Shown here: piece by piece, positions 1-7,652 of the stretch | Numbering within the stretch: position 1 is the stretch's first letter | Layout of the letters: each line of letters begins with the position of its first letter | NCBI GenBank assembly: GCA_004555055.1 | Contig: SFJN01000099.1 | Coordinates: forward strand, 1 to 9,471 | DNA length: 9,471 bases | Direction: 5' to 3' | DNA from: Bacteroidales bacterium | Lineage (GTDB): Bacteria > Bacteroidota > Bacteroidia > Bacteroidales > Bacteroidaceae | The notes under the pieces: generated by a model | Seen by the model: only the letters and a program-made list of their open reading frames with translations | Told to the model about the DNA's origin: nothing | The model's database searches: none | Program-made: the position numbers and the translations under genes

Positions 1-1
1 C

Positions 2-3000
2 AACGCTCCAAGTTTTTATTCCAGCAATAAAGACCGCGTTGCCATCTGGAACATCGAATGGACCGGTTACGGCGCAGCCAAGACTGTCAGCAGCCTTGCT
101 GAGCTTGATAACAGCAAGACCTATTCTATCCACTGCCAAAGCGGTGAAGGATACATCTGCTTCGCACCCGAATACACGGACACATACCTCTATGTTTGCG
201 GCGCAGAAAAGTATGTTTTCACTGACGGTGGCAGCATCAAAGAAGAGCTCAAGGCTCCCTTCGATGCCAACAACCCCAATCATCTTTGGCAGATTGCAAA
301 CGATGGAGAGAACTATTACCTCTATAACGTAGGCGCAAAGAAGTACGCAAAGCTCACCTCAAGTGACAAATACGGTAATTCCTACAGCTTCGTTTCCGAA
401 CCTACTCCCATTTTAGTTACAGAAAACACTGGTGAGTTAGCAGGAACTTTCGGTTTTAACACAACCGGTGGTTCAACTCATTATCTTTGCGTGAGCAACA
501 GATACAACGACCAGCCCGTTCTTTTCTGGGAATACAATGACCACGGTGCAATAATGGTTATCGAAGAGGCCGAGTATCCTGCCGACGACATCGTTGGCGG
601 ATTGCAAGTTGCAGAAAACTTCAAGAATGCCCTCGCCGAGGCCAAGGCACAGTACAATGCCGGAAGCGTATACGTCAAGAGCGACAACCTCTTCACCGAC
701 CCCAGCCAGTTTGAATCCCAATGGACTGATCCCGAAGAAGGCAGTGTAGCAGCAAGTTGCGACGGTGACCCCGAAACATTCTGGCACTCCAGCTGGCACG
801 GTGGCTCCGTAACACCTGGAACCCACGATTTCTTCATCACCCTCAACGAGCCCGTCGGCGGTGAGATGGAACTTGCAATGACCCGCCGCAAGCAGGCTCT
901 GAACGACCATATCCTCGCATTCGACGTATATGCTTCGACCGACAAGGAATCCTTTGTAGGTACCGTAAACACACCCTTCACCAGCAATACAGAAACCGTC
1001 ACCGGCACTTTCGAAGTTCCCGAGGGTACCCAGAAGCTCCGCTTCGTCATCGCCAAGACAGACCTCCAGCGTGGTTATGGACACTTTGCAGAGTTCAAAC
1101 TCTTCGCACAGCAGCTCGACCCCGAATGCTTCAACGCCCAGAACCCCGAGGCTGCCAAAGCACTCGCTGAAGCCATCGCTGCAGCTGAAGAGGTGACCGC
1201 CCCCACACAGGAGGACATCGAAGCCCTTCAGACCGCTGTAGCAACCTATCTGGAAGGTGATGTTAAGGCATTCATCGCATCCATCCGCTATAAGGATACC
1301 GACCTCTACTTCAGCACTACCGAGGTTCCTGACAACGACATCACAACCTACTCCCTCGCTGCAGAGCCCGAGTACTTCATCTTTACCGAAGGTGAAAATG
1401 GTGGATACATCCTCCAGAGCGAGTCTACCGGAAAATATGTCGGCCACAGCGTAACCACTTCTTGGGACTTCAGCGACAATGCCAGCGAATGGTATATCAA
1501 CAACCTCGACGGCGAACTGACCACAATCCTGAAGAATTCTTCCCAAGGCTTCGGTGTTGACAATGCATATGCCGGTAAAGGCGTCTTCACCGACAAGGAG
1601 GGCCAGTACTGGTACATCGAGCAGAAGAATGCAGAGCCTGAGCCCAAGCCCGAGCCCAACACCTTCATGTACGTTACGGCTGAACCTGCCGACAACGCCA
1701 AGGTTACCGAACTCAACACCATCAAGCTGACCTTCGACGACGATGTATTCATCATGCCCGCCGCTCAGACCTTCTTCGGTGTGAACGTAGTGAACAGCGC
1801 CACCGGTGAAGAAGTTGCCATTACTGCCCTCGACTACGATGCAGAGGCCGGCAACGTGGTGAACATTCTCCTTTCAGAGCCCGTCACCGAACTCGGAACC
1901 TACAGCATCACCATCCCCGAGATGTACATCTGGAACAGCAAGTTCGACTTCGCAGACGACAATTTCGGAATAGGTAACGGTGCTCTTTACAACCCCGAAT
2001 TCACCCTCACCTACACCGTAGCACTTGACCCGAGACCTCAGGCTGGAAAGGTTTACACCATCCGCACCGAAAACTTTGGCATCAATTCTGGTACTTACTA
2101 TGTAGGAACCAGCGAGACTCCTTCGCTCACTCCTGTAGAATGGATTTGCTCCGTTGACGACAACGGCATGTACTCCTTCACCACCGAGAACGGCGATGAA
2201 CTCCGCTTCCGCGGATGGGCAGCCGGTGGTACCCAGTGGGAAATCACTCCTATGACCGACCTGACCGACAACGACATGAATGCAGGCAAACTCCCCGAAG
2301 AGTACATCAATCCTGAAGCAGTAGTAATGCGTGGCTATCACAGCGACGGACGCTTCATCTATCTCAATGTCAACCTCAATACTGGCAAGTACGATCACGG
2401 AGCCAACCTCTACGCTCCCTGGAACAGCAGTTACACTGCCTTCTTCGTATTCGAGGAAGTTCCCGAACCCACTGAATGGACCGGCAACATCAACGTGCCC
2501 ACCAGCGCTGCTACCGTTGACGAACTCCTCAACTACAACGTAGAATTCGAAGGCGCAAGCAACCTCGACGTTTCTGACTATGGACTCCTCGCTGCAGTAT
2601 TCGACAACAGCGGTGACGTTTATGCAGTAGCATTCGTCGGTAAGGACTACGAGCAGTTCGGTAGCGTAGAGACCAGCAAGTCCACCTTCACCATCCACTT
2701 CGAGAAGGTTGCTGACATCACCTCTGAACTCAAGGAATCTGTAGTGAAGAAGATTGGTGGCTTCGTTGAGCCTACCGAAGGTGTCGCTACCGTCTACGTA
2801 TGTCCTAAGAGCTTCGTATTCGACGGCAAGACCTATGGTGAATCTCTCTGCTACACCTACGAAGTTGCCGGCAACGGCGTTGCCACCGGTATCGAAGGCA
2901 TCAACGCCGACAACAGCAACGCTGAAATCTATGACCTCCAGGGCCGCCGCGTAATGGCTCCCGTCAAGGGCAACCTCTACATCCAGAACGGCAAGAAGGT

Positions 3001-3010
3001 AATGAAGTAA
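2..3010 (+). CDS. Large modular cell-surface protein with discoidin (F5/8 type C) domain, 5'-partial
   Basis: The frame is open from base 2 to the TAA at 3008-3010, giving 1002 residues with the N-terminus missing. A GTG at 491 is internal, because coherent protein sequence continues upstream of it. Residues about 30-185 form a beta-rich module with YLYVCGAEKY and YYLYNVGAKKY motifs. Residues about 229-372 resemble a discoidin/F5/8 type C domain, with DGDPETFWHSSW around residue 261. A short Ala/Glu-rich helical stretch follows. A second beta-rich module spans about 423-545, an Ig-like domain about 557-673, a third beta-rich module about 681-820 and a beta-sandwich-like region about 823-955. 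The C-terminus (977-1002) carries YDLQGRRV, then GNLYIQNGKKV, like the tails of Bacteroidales secreted proteins that resemble type IX sorting domains. Discoidin domains usually bind glycans or surfaces, so I infer an exported adhesin or carbohydrate-binding protein. Any catalytic domain would lie in the missing part. The domain calls are by eye; the exact role is unknown. Confidence 0.9.
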   Translation, partial: NAPSFYSSNKDRVAIWNIEWTGYGAAKTVSSLAELDNSKTYSIHCQSGEGYICFAPEYTDTYLYVCGAEKYVFTDGGSIKEELKAPFDANNPNHLWQIANDGENYYLYNVGAKKYAKLTSSDKYGNSYSFVSEPTPILVTENTGELAGTFGFNTTGGSTHYLCVSNRYNDQPVLFWEYNDHGAIMVIEEAEYPADDIVGGLQVAENFKNALAEAKAQYNAGSVYVKSDNLFTDPSQFESQWTDPEEGSVAASCDGDPETFWHSSWHGGSVTPGTHDFFITLNEPVGGEMELAMTRRKQALNDHILAFDVYASTDKESFVGTVNTPFTSNTETVTGTFEVPEGTQKLRFVIAKTDLQRGYGHFAEFKLFAQQLDPECFNAQNPEAAKALAEAIAAAEEVTAPTQEDIEALQTAVATYLEGDVKAFIASIRYKDTDLYFSTTEVPDNDITTYSLAAEPEYFIFTEGENGGYILQSESTGKYVGHSVTTSWDFSDNASEWYINNLDGELTTILKNSSQGFGVDNAYAGKGVFTDKEGQYWYIEQKNAEPEPKPEPNTFMYVTAEPADNAKVTELNTIKLTFDDDVFIMPAAQTFFGVNVVNSATGEEVAITALDYDAEAGNVVNILLSEPVTELGTYSITIPEMYIWNSKFDFADDNFGIGNGALYNPEFTLTYTVALDPRPQAGKVYTIRTENFGINSGTYYVGTSETPSLTPVEWICSVDDNGMYSFTTENGDELRFRGWAAGGTQWEITPMTDLTDNDMNAGKLPEEYINPEAVVMRGYHSDGRFIYLNVNLNTGKYDHGANLYAPWNSSYTAFFVFEEVPEPTEWTGNINVPTSAATVDELLNYNVEFEGASNLDVSDYGLLAAVFDNSGDVYAVAFVGKDYEQFGSVETSKSTFTIHFEKVADITSELKESVVKKIGGFVEPTEGVATVYVCPKSFVFDGKTYGESLCYTYEVAGNGVATGIEGINADNSNAEIYDLQGRRVMAPVKGNLYIQNGKKVMK

Positions 3011-3048
3011 TCTTCACAACACTTCTTCCTATAGGAAATAATTGAATG

Positions 3049-3087
3049 GCACCGCAATTCCATTGTTTTGGAGTTGCGGTGCTTTTT
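3049..3087 (+). terminator. Intrinsic terminator of the surface-protein gene
   Basis: Bases 3049-3062 (GCACCGCAATTCCA) pair with 3069-3082 (TGGAGTTGCGGTGC) over 14 pairs, one of them a G-T wobble. The loop is six bases and five Ts follow (3083-3087). The hairpin begins 38 bases after the stop codon. This is a textbook Rho-independent terminator and should separate the surface gene from the efflux operon. Confidence 0.9.
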
Positions 3088-3179
3088 GTGGTTCACCAGG
3101 GAAATCATATGTCAGCAAAAACAAAAAAAGATTGCTCCGTGAATCGAAACTTTTAGGGCAAAAGATAAAAGCCTTTAGA

Positions 3180-3196
3180 TATGTCGAGATGACATA
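3180..3196. promoter_or_regulatory. Small palindrome, possible operator
   Basis: TATGTC, five bases, then GACATA make a perfect 6-bp inverted repeat with an AT-rich flank. It lies about 46 bases upstream of the proposed -33 element of the efflux promoter. Dimeric repressors of efflux operons often bind such sites, but no regulator gene is visible and an arm this short can arise by chance. Confidence 0.25.
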
Positions 3197-3242
3197 CCAC
3201 GGGGATTGCTGTGCATTTTGCAAACTATTCAGGAATGGAAAG

Positions 3243-3274
3243 TTTTCATCGTGCTAAAGATTTCATTAATTTTG
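3243..3274 (+). promoter_or_regulatory. Probable Bacteroidetes sigma-ABfr-type promoter of the efflux operon
   Basis: TAATTTTG at 3267-3274 matches the Bacteroidetes -7 consensus TAnnTTTG exactly. Twenty bases upstream, TTTT at 3243-3246 (followed by C) is a three-of-four match to the -33 element TTTG, and the spacing is within the usual 19-21 bases. Transcription would start near 3280, leaving a leader of about 105 bases before the ATG at 3387. The start site is inferred. Confidence 0.55.
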
Positions 3275-3283
3275 CAGCGGAAA

Positions 3284-3327
3284 ATGCCGATATCCAAAGC
3301 CTGTCGACAAGTTGGACGTACCGGCAT
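3284..3327 (+). other. Potential stem-loop in the efflux operon leader
   Basis: ATGCCG (3284-3289) can pair with CGGCAT (3322-3327). Inside it, TCCAA (3293-3297) can pair with TTGGA (3312-3316), and the core holds the 8-bp palindrome TGTCGACA (3302-3309). The nested arms sit just after the proposed transcription start. The stems are short and separated by internal loops, so stability is uncertain, and it matches no riboswitch class I recognise. Confidence 0.3.
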
Positions 3328-3386
3328 GCTCCAGCTTCCACCATCAACACTTGGTTCATACACAGCAAACAGACTCTTTAGCACAT

Positions 3387-4433
3387 ATGAAACACCGTCG
3401 CATTTCCATGTTCCTCGTAGCAGGCATGGCACTCATCATCACTTCATGCAGCAAACAGCAGCCACAACAAACCGCCCCCATCAGCGTAGTGGCAGAAACG
3501 GTCAGCAACGATGCTGCAGACCTGTCTACACACTATGTGGGCATTGTGGAGGAAAAGACCTCCACTCCCGTAAGTTTTGTCGGTAGCGGCACATTGCAGA
3601 AGGTATATGTAGAAGAAGGGCAGGCCGTCCGCAAAGGACAGCTTCTGGCAGAAATGGACGCCACGCAGACCCGCAACATGCTTGCCGCCGCACAGGCCCA
3701 GTACGACCAGGCAACGGATGCCCTGACGCGCCTCCGTCAGGTGCACGATGCCGGTTCATTGCCCGAAATGAAGTGGGTGGAGGTGCAAAGCCAGGTGGCG
3801 CAGGCCAAAAGCCAGCTTGACATTGCACGCAAGTCACTCGAAGACTGCCGTATCTACGCCCCCGTAAACGGTGTGGTAGGCTCCCTGAACTTCCACGCAG
3901 GATCCGTAGTACTGACTTCGGAACCGGTAATGTCGCTCCTCGACATTTCTACCGTGAAAGTCCGCGTAAGCATCCCGGAACGCGAAATTTCCTCCATTGC
4001 ACCCTCCACCCGTAGCACCGTAAACGTGGAGGCCACAGGACGCAGCTACGAAGGCGGACGCATTGAGAAGGGGGTAAGCGCCGACGCCATGAGCCGCACC
4101 TACGACATCCGCATTCATGTAGGGAATGCTGACCGGAAACTACTGCCGGGAATGGTGGCTGATGTGGTTCTCGCCCCCGACGGAAACCGCTCCGACGCAT
4201 CAGCACCGCTCACACTCCCCGTACGCTGCATCCAGCAGCGAAGCGGCGGGCAGCGCTTTGTATGGGTGGCCGACGGCGGAAAGGCAAAGGCCTGCAACGT
4301 CACCACAGCGCAGACTGTAGGCAACCGCATTGTCATTGCCGACGGACTGAAAGGCGGTGAACAAGTCATCGTAGAAGGATGGCAGAAAGTGGGCGAAGGA
4401 ACTGCCGTCAAAGTTTCGCTTTCTGGAAAATAA
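3387..4433 (+). CDS. RND efflux periplasmic adaptor lipoprotein (membrane fusion protein, MexA/AcrA type)
   Basis: The product is 348 residues. It joins the inner-membrane RND pump to the outer-membrane channel and is probably lipid-anchored. The ATG at 3387 is preferred over an upstream TTG at 3312 because it gives a clean lipoprotein signal peptide: basic MKHRR, a hydrophobic core, and lipobox ITSC with Cys21 as the lipidated residue. The first lipoyl-like half motif has VEEGQ at 75-79, followed by VRKGQLLAEMD. An Ala/Gln-rich alpha-helical hairpin spans about 90-150. The returning lipoyl half begins IYAPVNGVVG at 156. A beta-barrel domain and a membrane-proximal domain fill the rest, with LLPGMVADV typical of the family. 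Length is normal for Bacteroidetes adaptors. It is the first gene of the operon, 24 bases before the permease start preferred here. No Shine-Dalgarno sequence is visible, as is usual in this phylum. Confidence 0.94.
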   Translation: MKHRRISMFLVAGMALIITSCSKQQPQQTAPISVVAETVSNDAADLSTHYVGIVEEKTSTPVSFVGSGTLQKVYVEEGQAVRKGQLLAEMDATQTRNMLAAAQAQYDQATDALTRLRQVHDAGSLPEMKWVEVQSQVAQAKSQLDIARKSLEDCRIYAPVNGVVGSLNFHAGSVVLTSEPVMSLLDISTVKVRVSIPEREISSIAPSTRSTVNVEATGRSYEGGRIEKGVSADAMSRTYDIRIHVGNADRKLLPGMVADVVLAPDGNRSDASAPLTLPVRCIQQRSGGQRFVWVADGGKAKACNVTTAQTVGNRIVIADGLKGGEQVIVEGWQKVGEGTAVKVSLSGK

Positions 4434-4457
4434 GTGCTGACAAAAACATTGCGAACC

Positions 4458-7400
4458 ATGACGAAATCAATGAGTTGGGTGGCATGGCCACTCAAGAATT
4501 TCAAGATAACGGCACTGTTGGTGACACTGCTCACAGCATTCGGCCTTTACAGCATGTACGTGATGCCGAAGGATGAATTTCCACCCTACGTCATCCGTCA
4601 AGGTGTGGTCATTGCCGTCAACCCCGGTGCCACAAGCGAAGAGATAGAGGCCCAGGTGGCGCGTCCGCTCGAACGTTACCTCTTTACCTTCAAGGAGGTA
4701 CGCCGTGAAAAGACCACCACCACCTCCATGAACGGAATGTGCATGGTGATGGTATATCTGCGCGAAGACGTGAACAACAAGGACGAGGTATGGTCTAAAA
4801 TCAAGCACGGACTGAACAACTTCAAGCAGCAACTGCCGCAAGGCGTGATGGCCGTCATCACGAACGACGACTTCGGCGACACCTGCGCCCGACTGGTAGC
4901 CATAGAAAGCAGCCAGCGTTCCTACCGCGAACTGCAACAGTACAGCGACGAACTTGCCGACCGTCTGCGACGGATAAAAAGCGTCAGCAACGTGCAGCAG
5001 ATAGGAAACCAGCAGGAGCAACTCACTCTCTACGTCGACCGTGAGCGCCTGGCAGCCTACGGCATCGGACAAACCGCCATCGCACAGACCCTCTCCGCAC
5101 AAGGACTCACCACCATGAGCGGAAGCATCAGTACCGACCAGCGTAACATCACCTTCCACATCGCCCCCACCCAACAGAGCGAAAGCGAGATTGCCGAACA
5201 GATCATCTACAGCGATGCCGCAGGACGCAGCGTAAAGGTGAAGGACGTGGCACGCATCGTACGCGAATACGACAACTCCGGCGGATACATCGAGCAGAAC
5301 GGCCACCGTTGCGTGCTCCTCAGCATGGAGATGGCCGAGGGACACAACATCGTACAATACGGAAAGGACGTCGACAGAGTCATAGAGGAATACCGCAACG
5401 GGCAAATCCCCGACGACGTACATTTCAACACCATCACCGACCTCCCGCAGGTAGTGGGCGACAGCGTATCGGAATTTGTGGTGAATCTGATGGAGTCGAT
5501 GCTCATCATCTTCATCGTCATGCTGATTCTATTCCCCTGGCGTTCGGCTGTCGTCACCGCCACCATCGTGCCGCTCAGCACCTTCGTCTCCATCGGCCTG
5601 ATGTATGCCTGCGACATCCCTCTCAACATCATGTCGCTGGCATGCCTCATCGTGGTGTTGGGAATGATTGTCGACAACTCCATCGTGGTCGTCGACGGTT
5701 ATCTCGAATATCTTGGAAAAGGCATGGAACGGCACCAGGCCGCCATTGAGAGTGTGAAACAGTATTTCATGCCCATGTTGCTGGCCACTGTCTGCATCTG
5801 TGCCATCTTCTACCCCATTGTCCTCACCATGACGGGCGAGGCCGGCGATGTCATCAAGATTTTCCCCCTCTGCATGACCATTAACCTGATGGTCAGCCTG
5901 GTGCTGGCCGTGTGCGTAATGCCCATCCTCGAGGTGCGACTCATCAAGAAAGCCGGCAGCCGCCGCAAGGAACAGGGGAAAAAGGACCTTACAGACCATG
6001 TGCAGCACATCTACGAAAAAGCCCTGGCATGGAATTTCCGCCATCCATGGCTCACCATCGTCGGTGCCCTTGGCCTCGTAGCCGGAGGAGGACTGATATT
6101 CCCCCAGTTGAAAATGCGACAGTTCCCCTATGCCGACCGCAACCAGTTTGCCGTGGAAATCTATCTCCCCGAAGGAGCCGGCCTCGAAGATACACGGGTG
6201 ATTGCCGACAGCATGGCCAAGATTCTCAAGGCCGACGAACGCGTGACAGGAGTGACCTCGTTCATTGGCTGCTCGTCGCCACGGTTCCATGTGGCCTATG
6301 CCCCAAAAGTGGCCGGAAAGAACTTTGCACAGCTCATCGTCAACACGCCGGACATCCGCACCACGAACGCCGTCCTCGACGAATACATGGCACGCTACAG
6401 TAACCACTGGCCGGAAGCCTACGTGAAATTCCAACAGATGGACTTCCTCGACGTGCCGACCTATGAATACCGTTTCTACGGTGAGAACCTCGATTCCATC
6501 CGTTTGGCCGCTGAAACCCTTATGGGCGAAATGCGTACCATCCCCGAACTCGAATGGGTGCATACCGACTATGACCAGCCGGCACCGGTGGCCGACATCA
6601 AGCTCGACCCCGTAGCGGCTGCCCAGCTGGGCATCAACCGCACCAGTGCGGCTCTGCAACTTGCCATGAACAGCGGCTCGCTCAAGGTGGGAAGCATCTG
6701 GGAAACCACAAACGGCATCCAAAGCGACGGTAGCGCCGTACAGCATTCATACGAACTGCCCATCGTCATCAAGAGCGAACCGTCGAAAGAAATGACATCC
6801 TACGACGACATCCGCAACCTTTACATTACGCCCTCTTCCACTGCCCTACAACCCGCCATGGGCAAGTCAGCAGGCGTACCGCTCCGACAGGTGGCAGAAG
6901 TGGAACCCGTATGGAGCGAGACGAAAATCCTGCACCGCAACGGCGAACGCTGCATCAGCGTCACTGCAGAAGGAAAACGCGGAACGCTGGCACTACCCAT
7001 ACAGAACCGCATCATCGACTTTGTGGAAAACATGCAACTGCCGCAGGGTGTACGTGCCGAAATCGGCGGAGAAACGGAGAAGAACAACGAACTCATCCCG
7101 CAGATTGCAGCAGGACTGAGCCTCTCGATGGTCATCATCTTCTTCTTCCTGCTATTCAATTTCAAACGCTTCGACCTCACCCTGCTCTCCATCTTCGCCA
7201 TCGGTCTGGCCGTGCCCGGTGCCATGGTGGGCCTGCTCATTGCCAACCGCGTGTTGGGCCTGACAAGTCTCTTCGGATTCATCACCCTCATGGGAATCAT
7301 CATGCGCAACGAGATTCTCATCTTCGAACATGCCGACCAGAAGATGGCCGAAGGCATGTCGCCGCGCGATGCCGCCTACGATGCCGGACGCCGGCGCATG

Positions 7401-7619
7401 GTGCCCATATTCCTCACCACAGCCACTACAGCTGTCGGTGTCATCCCCATGATTATTGGCCAAAGCAGTTTCTGGATGCCCGTCGGCATCACCATCTTTG
7501 CCGGAGGCATCGGCACGCTCATCCTTGTCGTCACGGTGCTTCCGGTAGTATACTGGAAACTCTATGAAAAGGAGTACCGCAGGCAGAAGGCTTCAGGCAC
7601 AGAAGAACATCAACCGTAA
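4458..7619 (+). CDS. RND-family efflux permease, inner-membrane proton antiporter (AcrB/MexB superfamily)
   Basis: The product is 1053 residues, the usual size for an RND pump. It should exchange protons for substrate and pass it to the adaptor and outer channel. TM1 is about 17-36, followed by a periplasmic porter half. TM2 starts near 345, and TM3 and TM4 follow. Residues about 423-520 carry TM5 and TM6, then a basic cytoplasmic linker. TM7 is about 531-550, then a second porter half, and TM8-TM12 run from about 887 to the end. TM4 reads GMIVDNSIVVVD, so the AcrB Asp407-Asp408 pair is Asp406-Asn407 here. TM10 reads IIMRNEILIFE, with Arg950 where AcrB has Lys940. Both variants occur in other RND branches. 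The start is uncertain: a GTG at 4434 abuts the adaptor stop, and ATGs lie at 4458 and 4470. I chose 4458 by analogy with the family's short N-terminus. Substrate unknown. Confidence 0.93.
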   Translation: MTKSMSWVAWPLKNFKITALLVTLLTAFGLYSMYVMPKDEFPPYVIRQGVVIAVNPGATSEEIEAQVARPLERYLFTFKEVRREKTTTTSMNGMCMVMVYLREDVNNKDEVWSKIKHGLNNFKQQLPQGVMAVITNDDFGDTCARLVAIESSQRSYRELQQYSDELADRLRRIKSVSNVQQIGNQQEQLTLYVDRERLAAYGIGQTAIAQTLSAQGLTTMSGSISTDQRNITFHIAPTQQSESEIAEQIIYSDAAGRSVKVKDVARIVREYDNSGGYIEQNGHRCVLLSMEMAEGHNIVQYGKDVDRVIEEYRNGQIPDDVHFNTITDLPQVVGDSVSEFVVNLMESMLIIFIVMLILFPWRSAVVTATIVPLSTFVSIGLMYACDIPLNIMSLACLIVVLGMIVDNSIVVVDGYLEYLGKGMERHQAAIESVKQYFMPMLLATVCICAIFYPIVLTMTGEAGDVIKIFPLCMTINLMVSLVLAVCVMPILEVRLIKKAGSRRKEQGKKDLTDHVQHIYEKALAWNFRHPWLTIVGALGLVAGGGLIFPQLKMRQFPYADRNQFAVEIYLPEGAGLEDTRVIADSMAKILKADERVTGVTSFIGCSSPRFHVAYAPKVAGKNFAQLIVNTPDIRTTNAVLDEYMARYSNHWPEAYVKFQQMDFLDVPTYEYRFYGENLDSIRLAAETLMGEMRTIPELEWVHTDYDQPAPVADIKLDPVAAAQLGINRTSAALQLAMNSGSLKVGSIWETTNGIQSDGSAVQHSYELPIVIKSEPSKEMTSYDDIRNLYITPSSTALQPAMGKSAGVPLRQVAEVEPVWSETKILHRNGERCISVTAEGKRGTLALPIQNRIIDFVENMQLPQGVRAEIGGETEKNNELIPQIAAGLSLSMVIIFFFLLFNFKRFDLTLLSIFAIGLAVPGAMVGLLIANRVLGLTSLFGFITLMGIIMRNEILIFEHADQKMAEGMSPRDAAYDAGRRRMVPIFLTTATTAVGVIPMIIGQSSFWMPVGITIFAGGIGTLILVVTVLPVVYWKLYEKEYRRQKASGTEEHQP

Positions 7620-7652
7620 TCATCTTGAACATCTCAGAAACACACACCACAT

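Larger units (their letters stand above)
3011..3386. other. Intergenic region between surface protein and efflux operon
   Basis: This 376-base gap contains the terminator of the upstream gene, then about 90 bases of A-rich DNA without recognisable structure, a small palindrome, a probable Bacteroidetes-type promoter and a leader with folding potential. Short frames here run through the terminator hairpin and show no family resemblance, so I call no gene. The terminator plus the promoter mark this as a transcription-unit boundary. Confidence 0.7.

Noticed and set aside
491..493. GTG as the start of the surface protein
   Set aside because: The same frame is open back to base 2 and encodes matching beta-rich sequence, so the gene continues off the left edge.
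473..1546. Long minus-strand open frame of 357 codons opposite the surface protein
   Set aside because: It lies opposite a clearly coding sequence, is rich in Cys, Gly and Val without domain logic, and matches no family; it is a by-product of low stop-codon density in the complementary strand.
3042..3257. Short + strand frame of 71 codons
   Set aside because: It begins just before the terminator hairpin and runs through both arms and the intergenic spacer, ending within the proposed promoter; no family resemblance.
3312..3314. TTG start for the adaptor gene
   Set aside because: It would put 25 non-hydrophobic residues before the lipoprotein signal peptide; the ATG at 3387 places the signal at the N-terminus.
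4467..6746. Long minus-strand open frames opposite the RND permease
   Set aside because: Compositionally odd (His- and Val-rich), overlapping a well-supported gene, and with no recognisable motif; antisense shadows.
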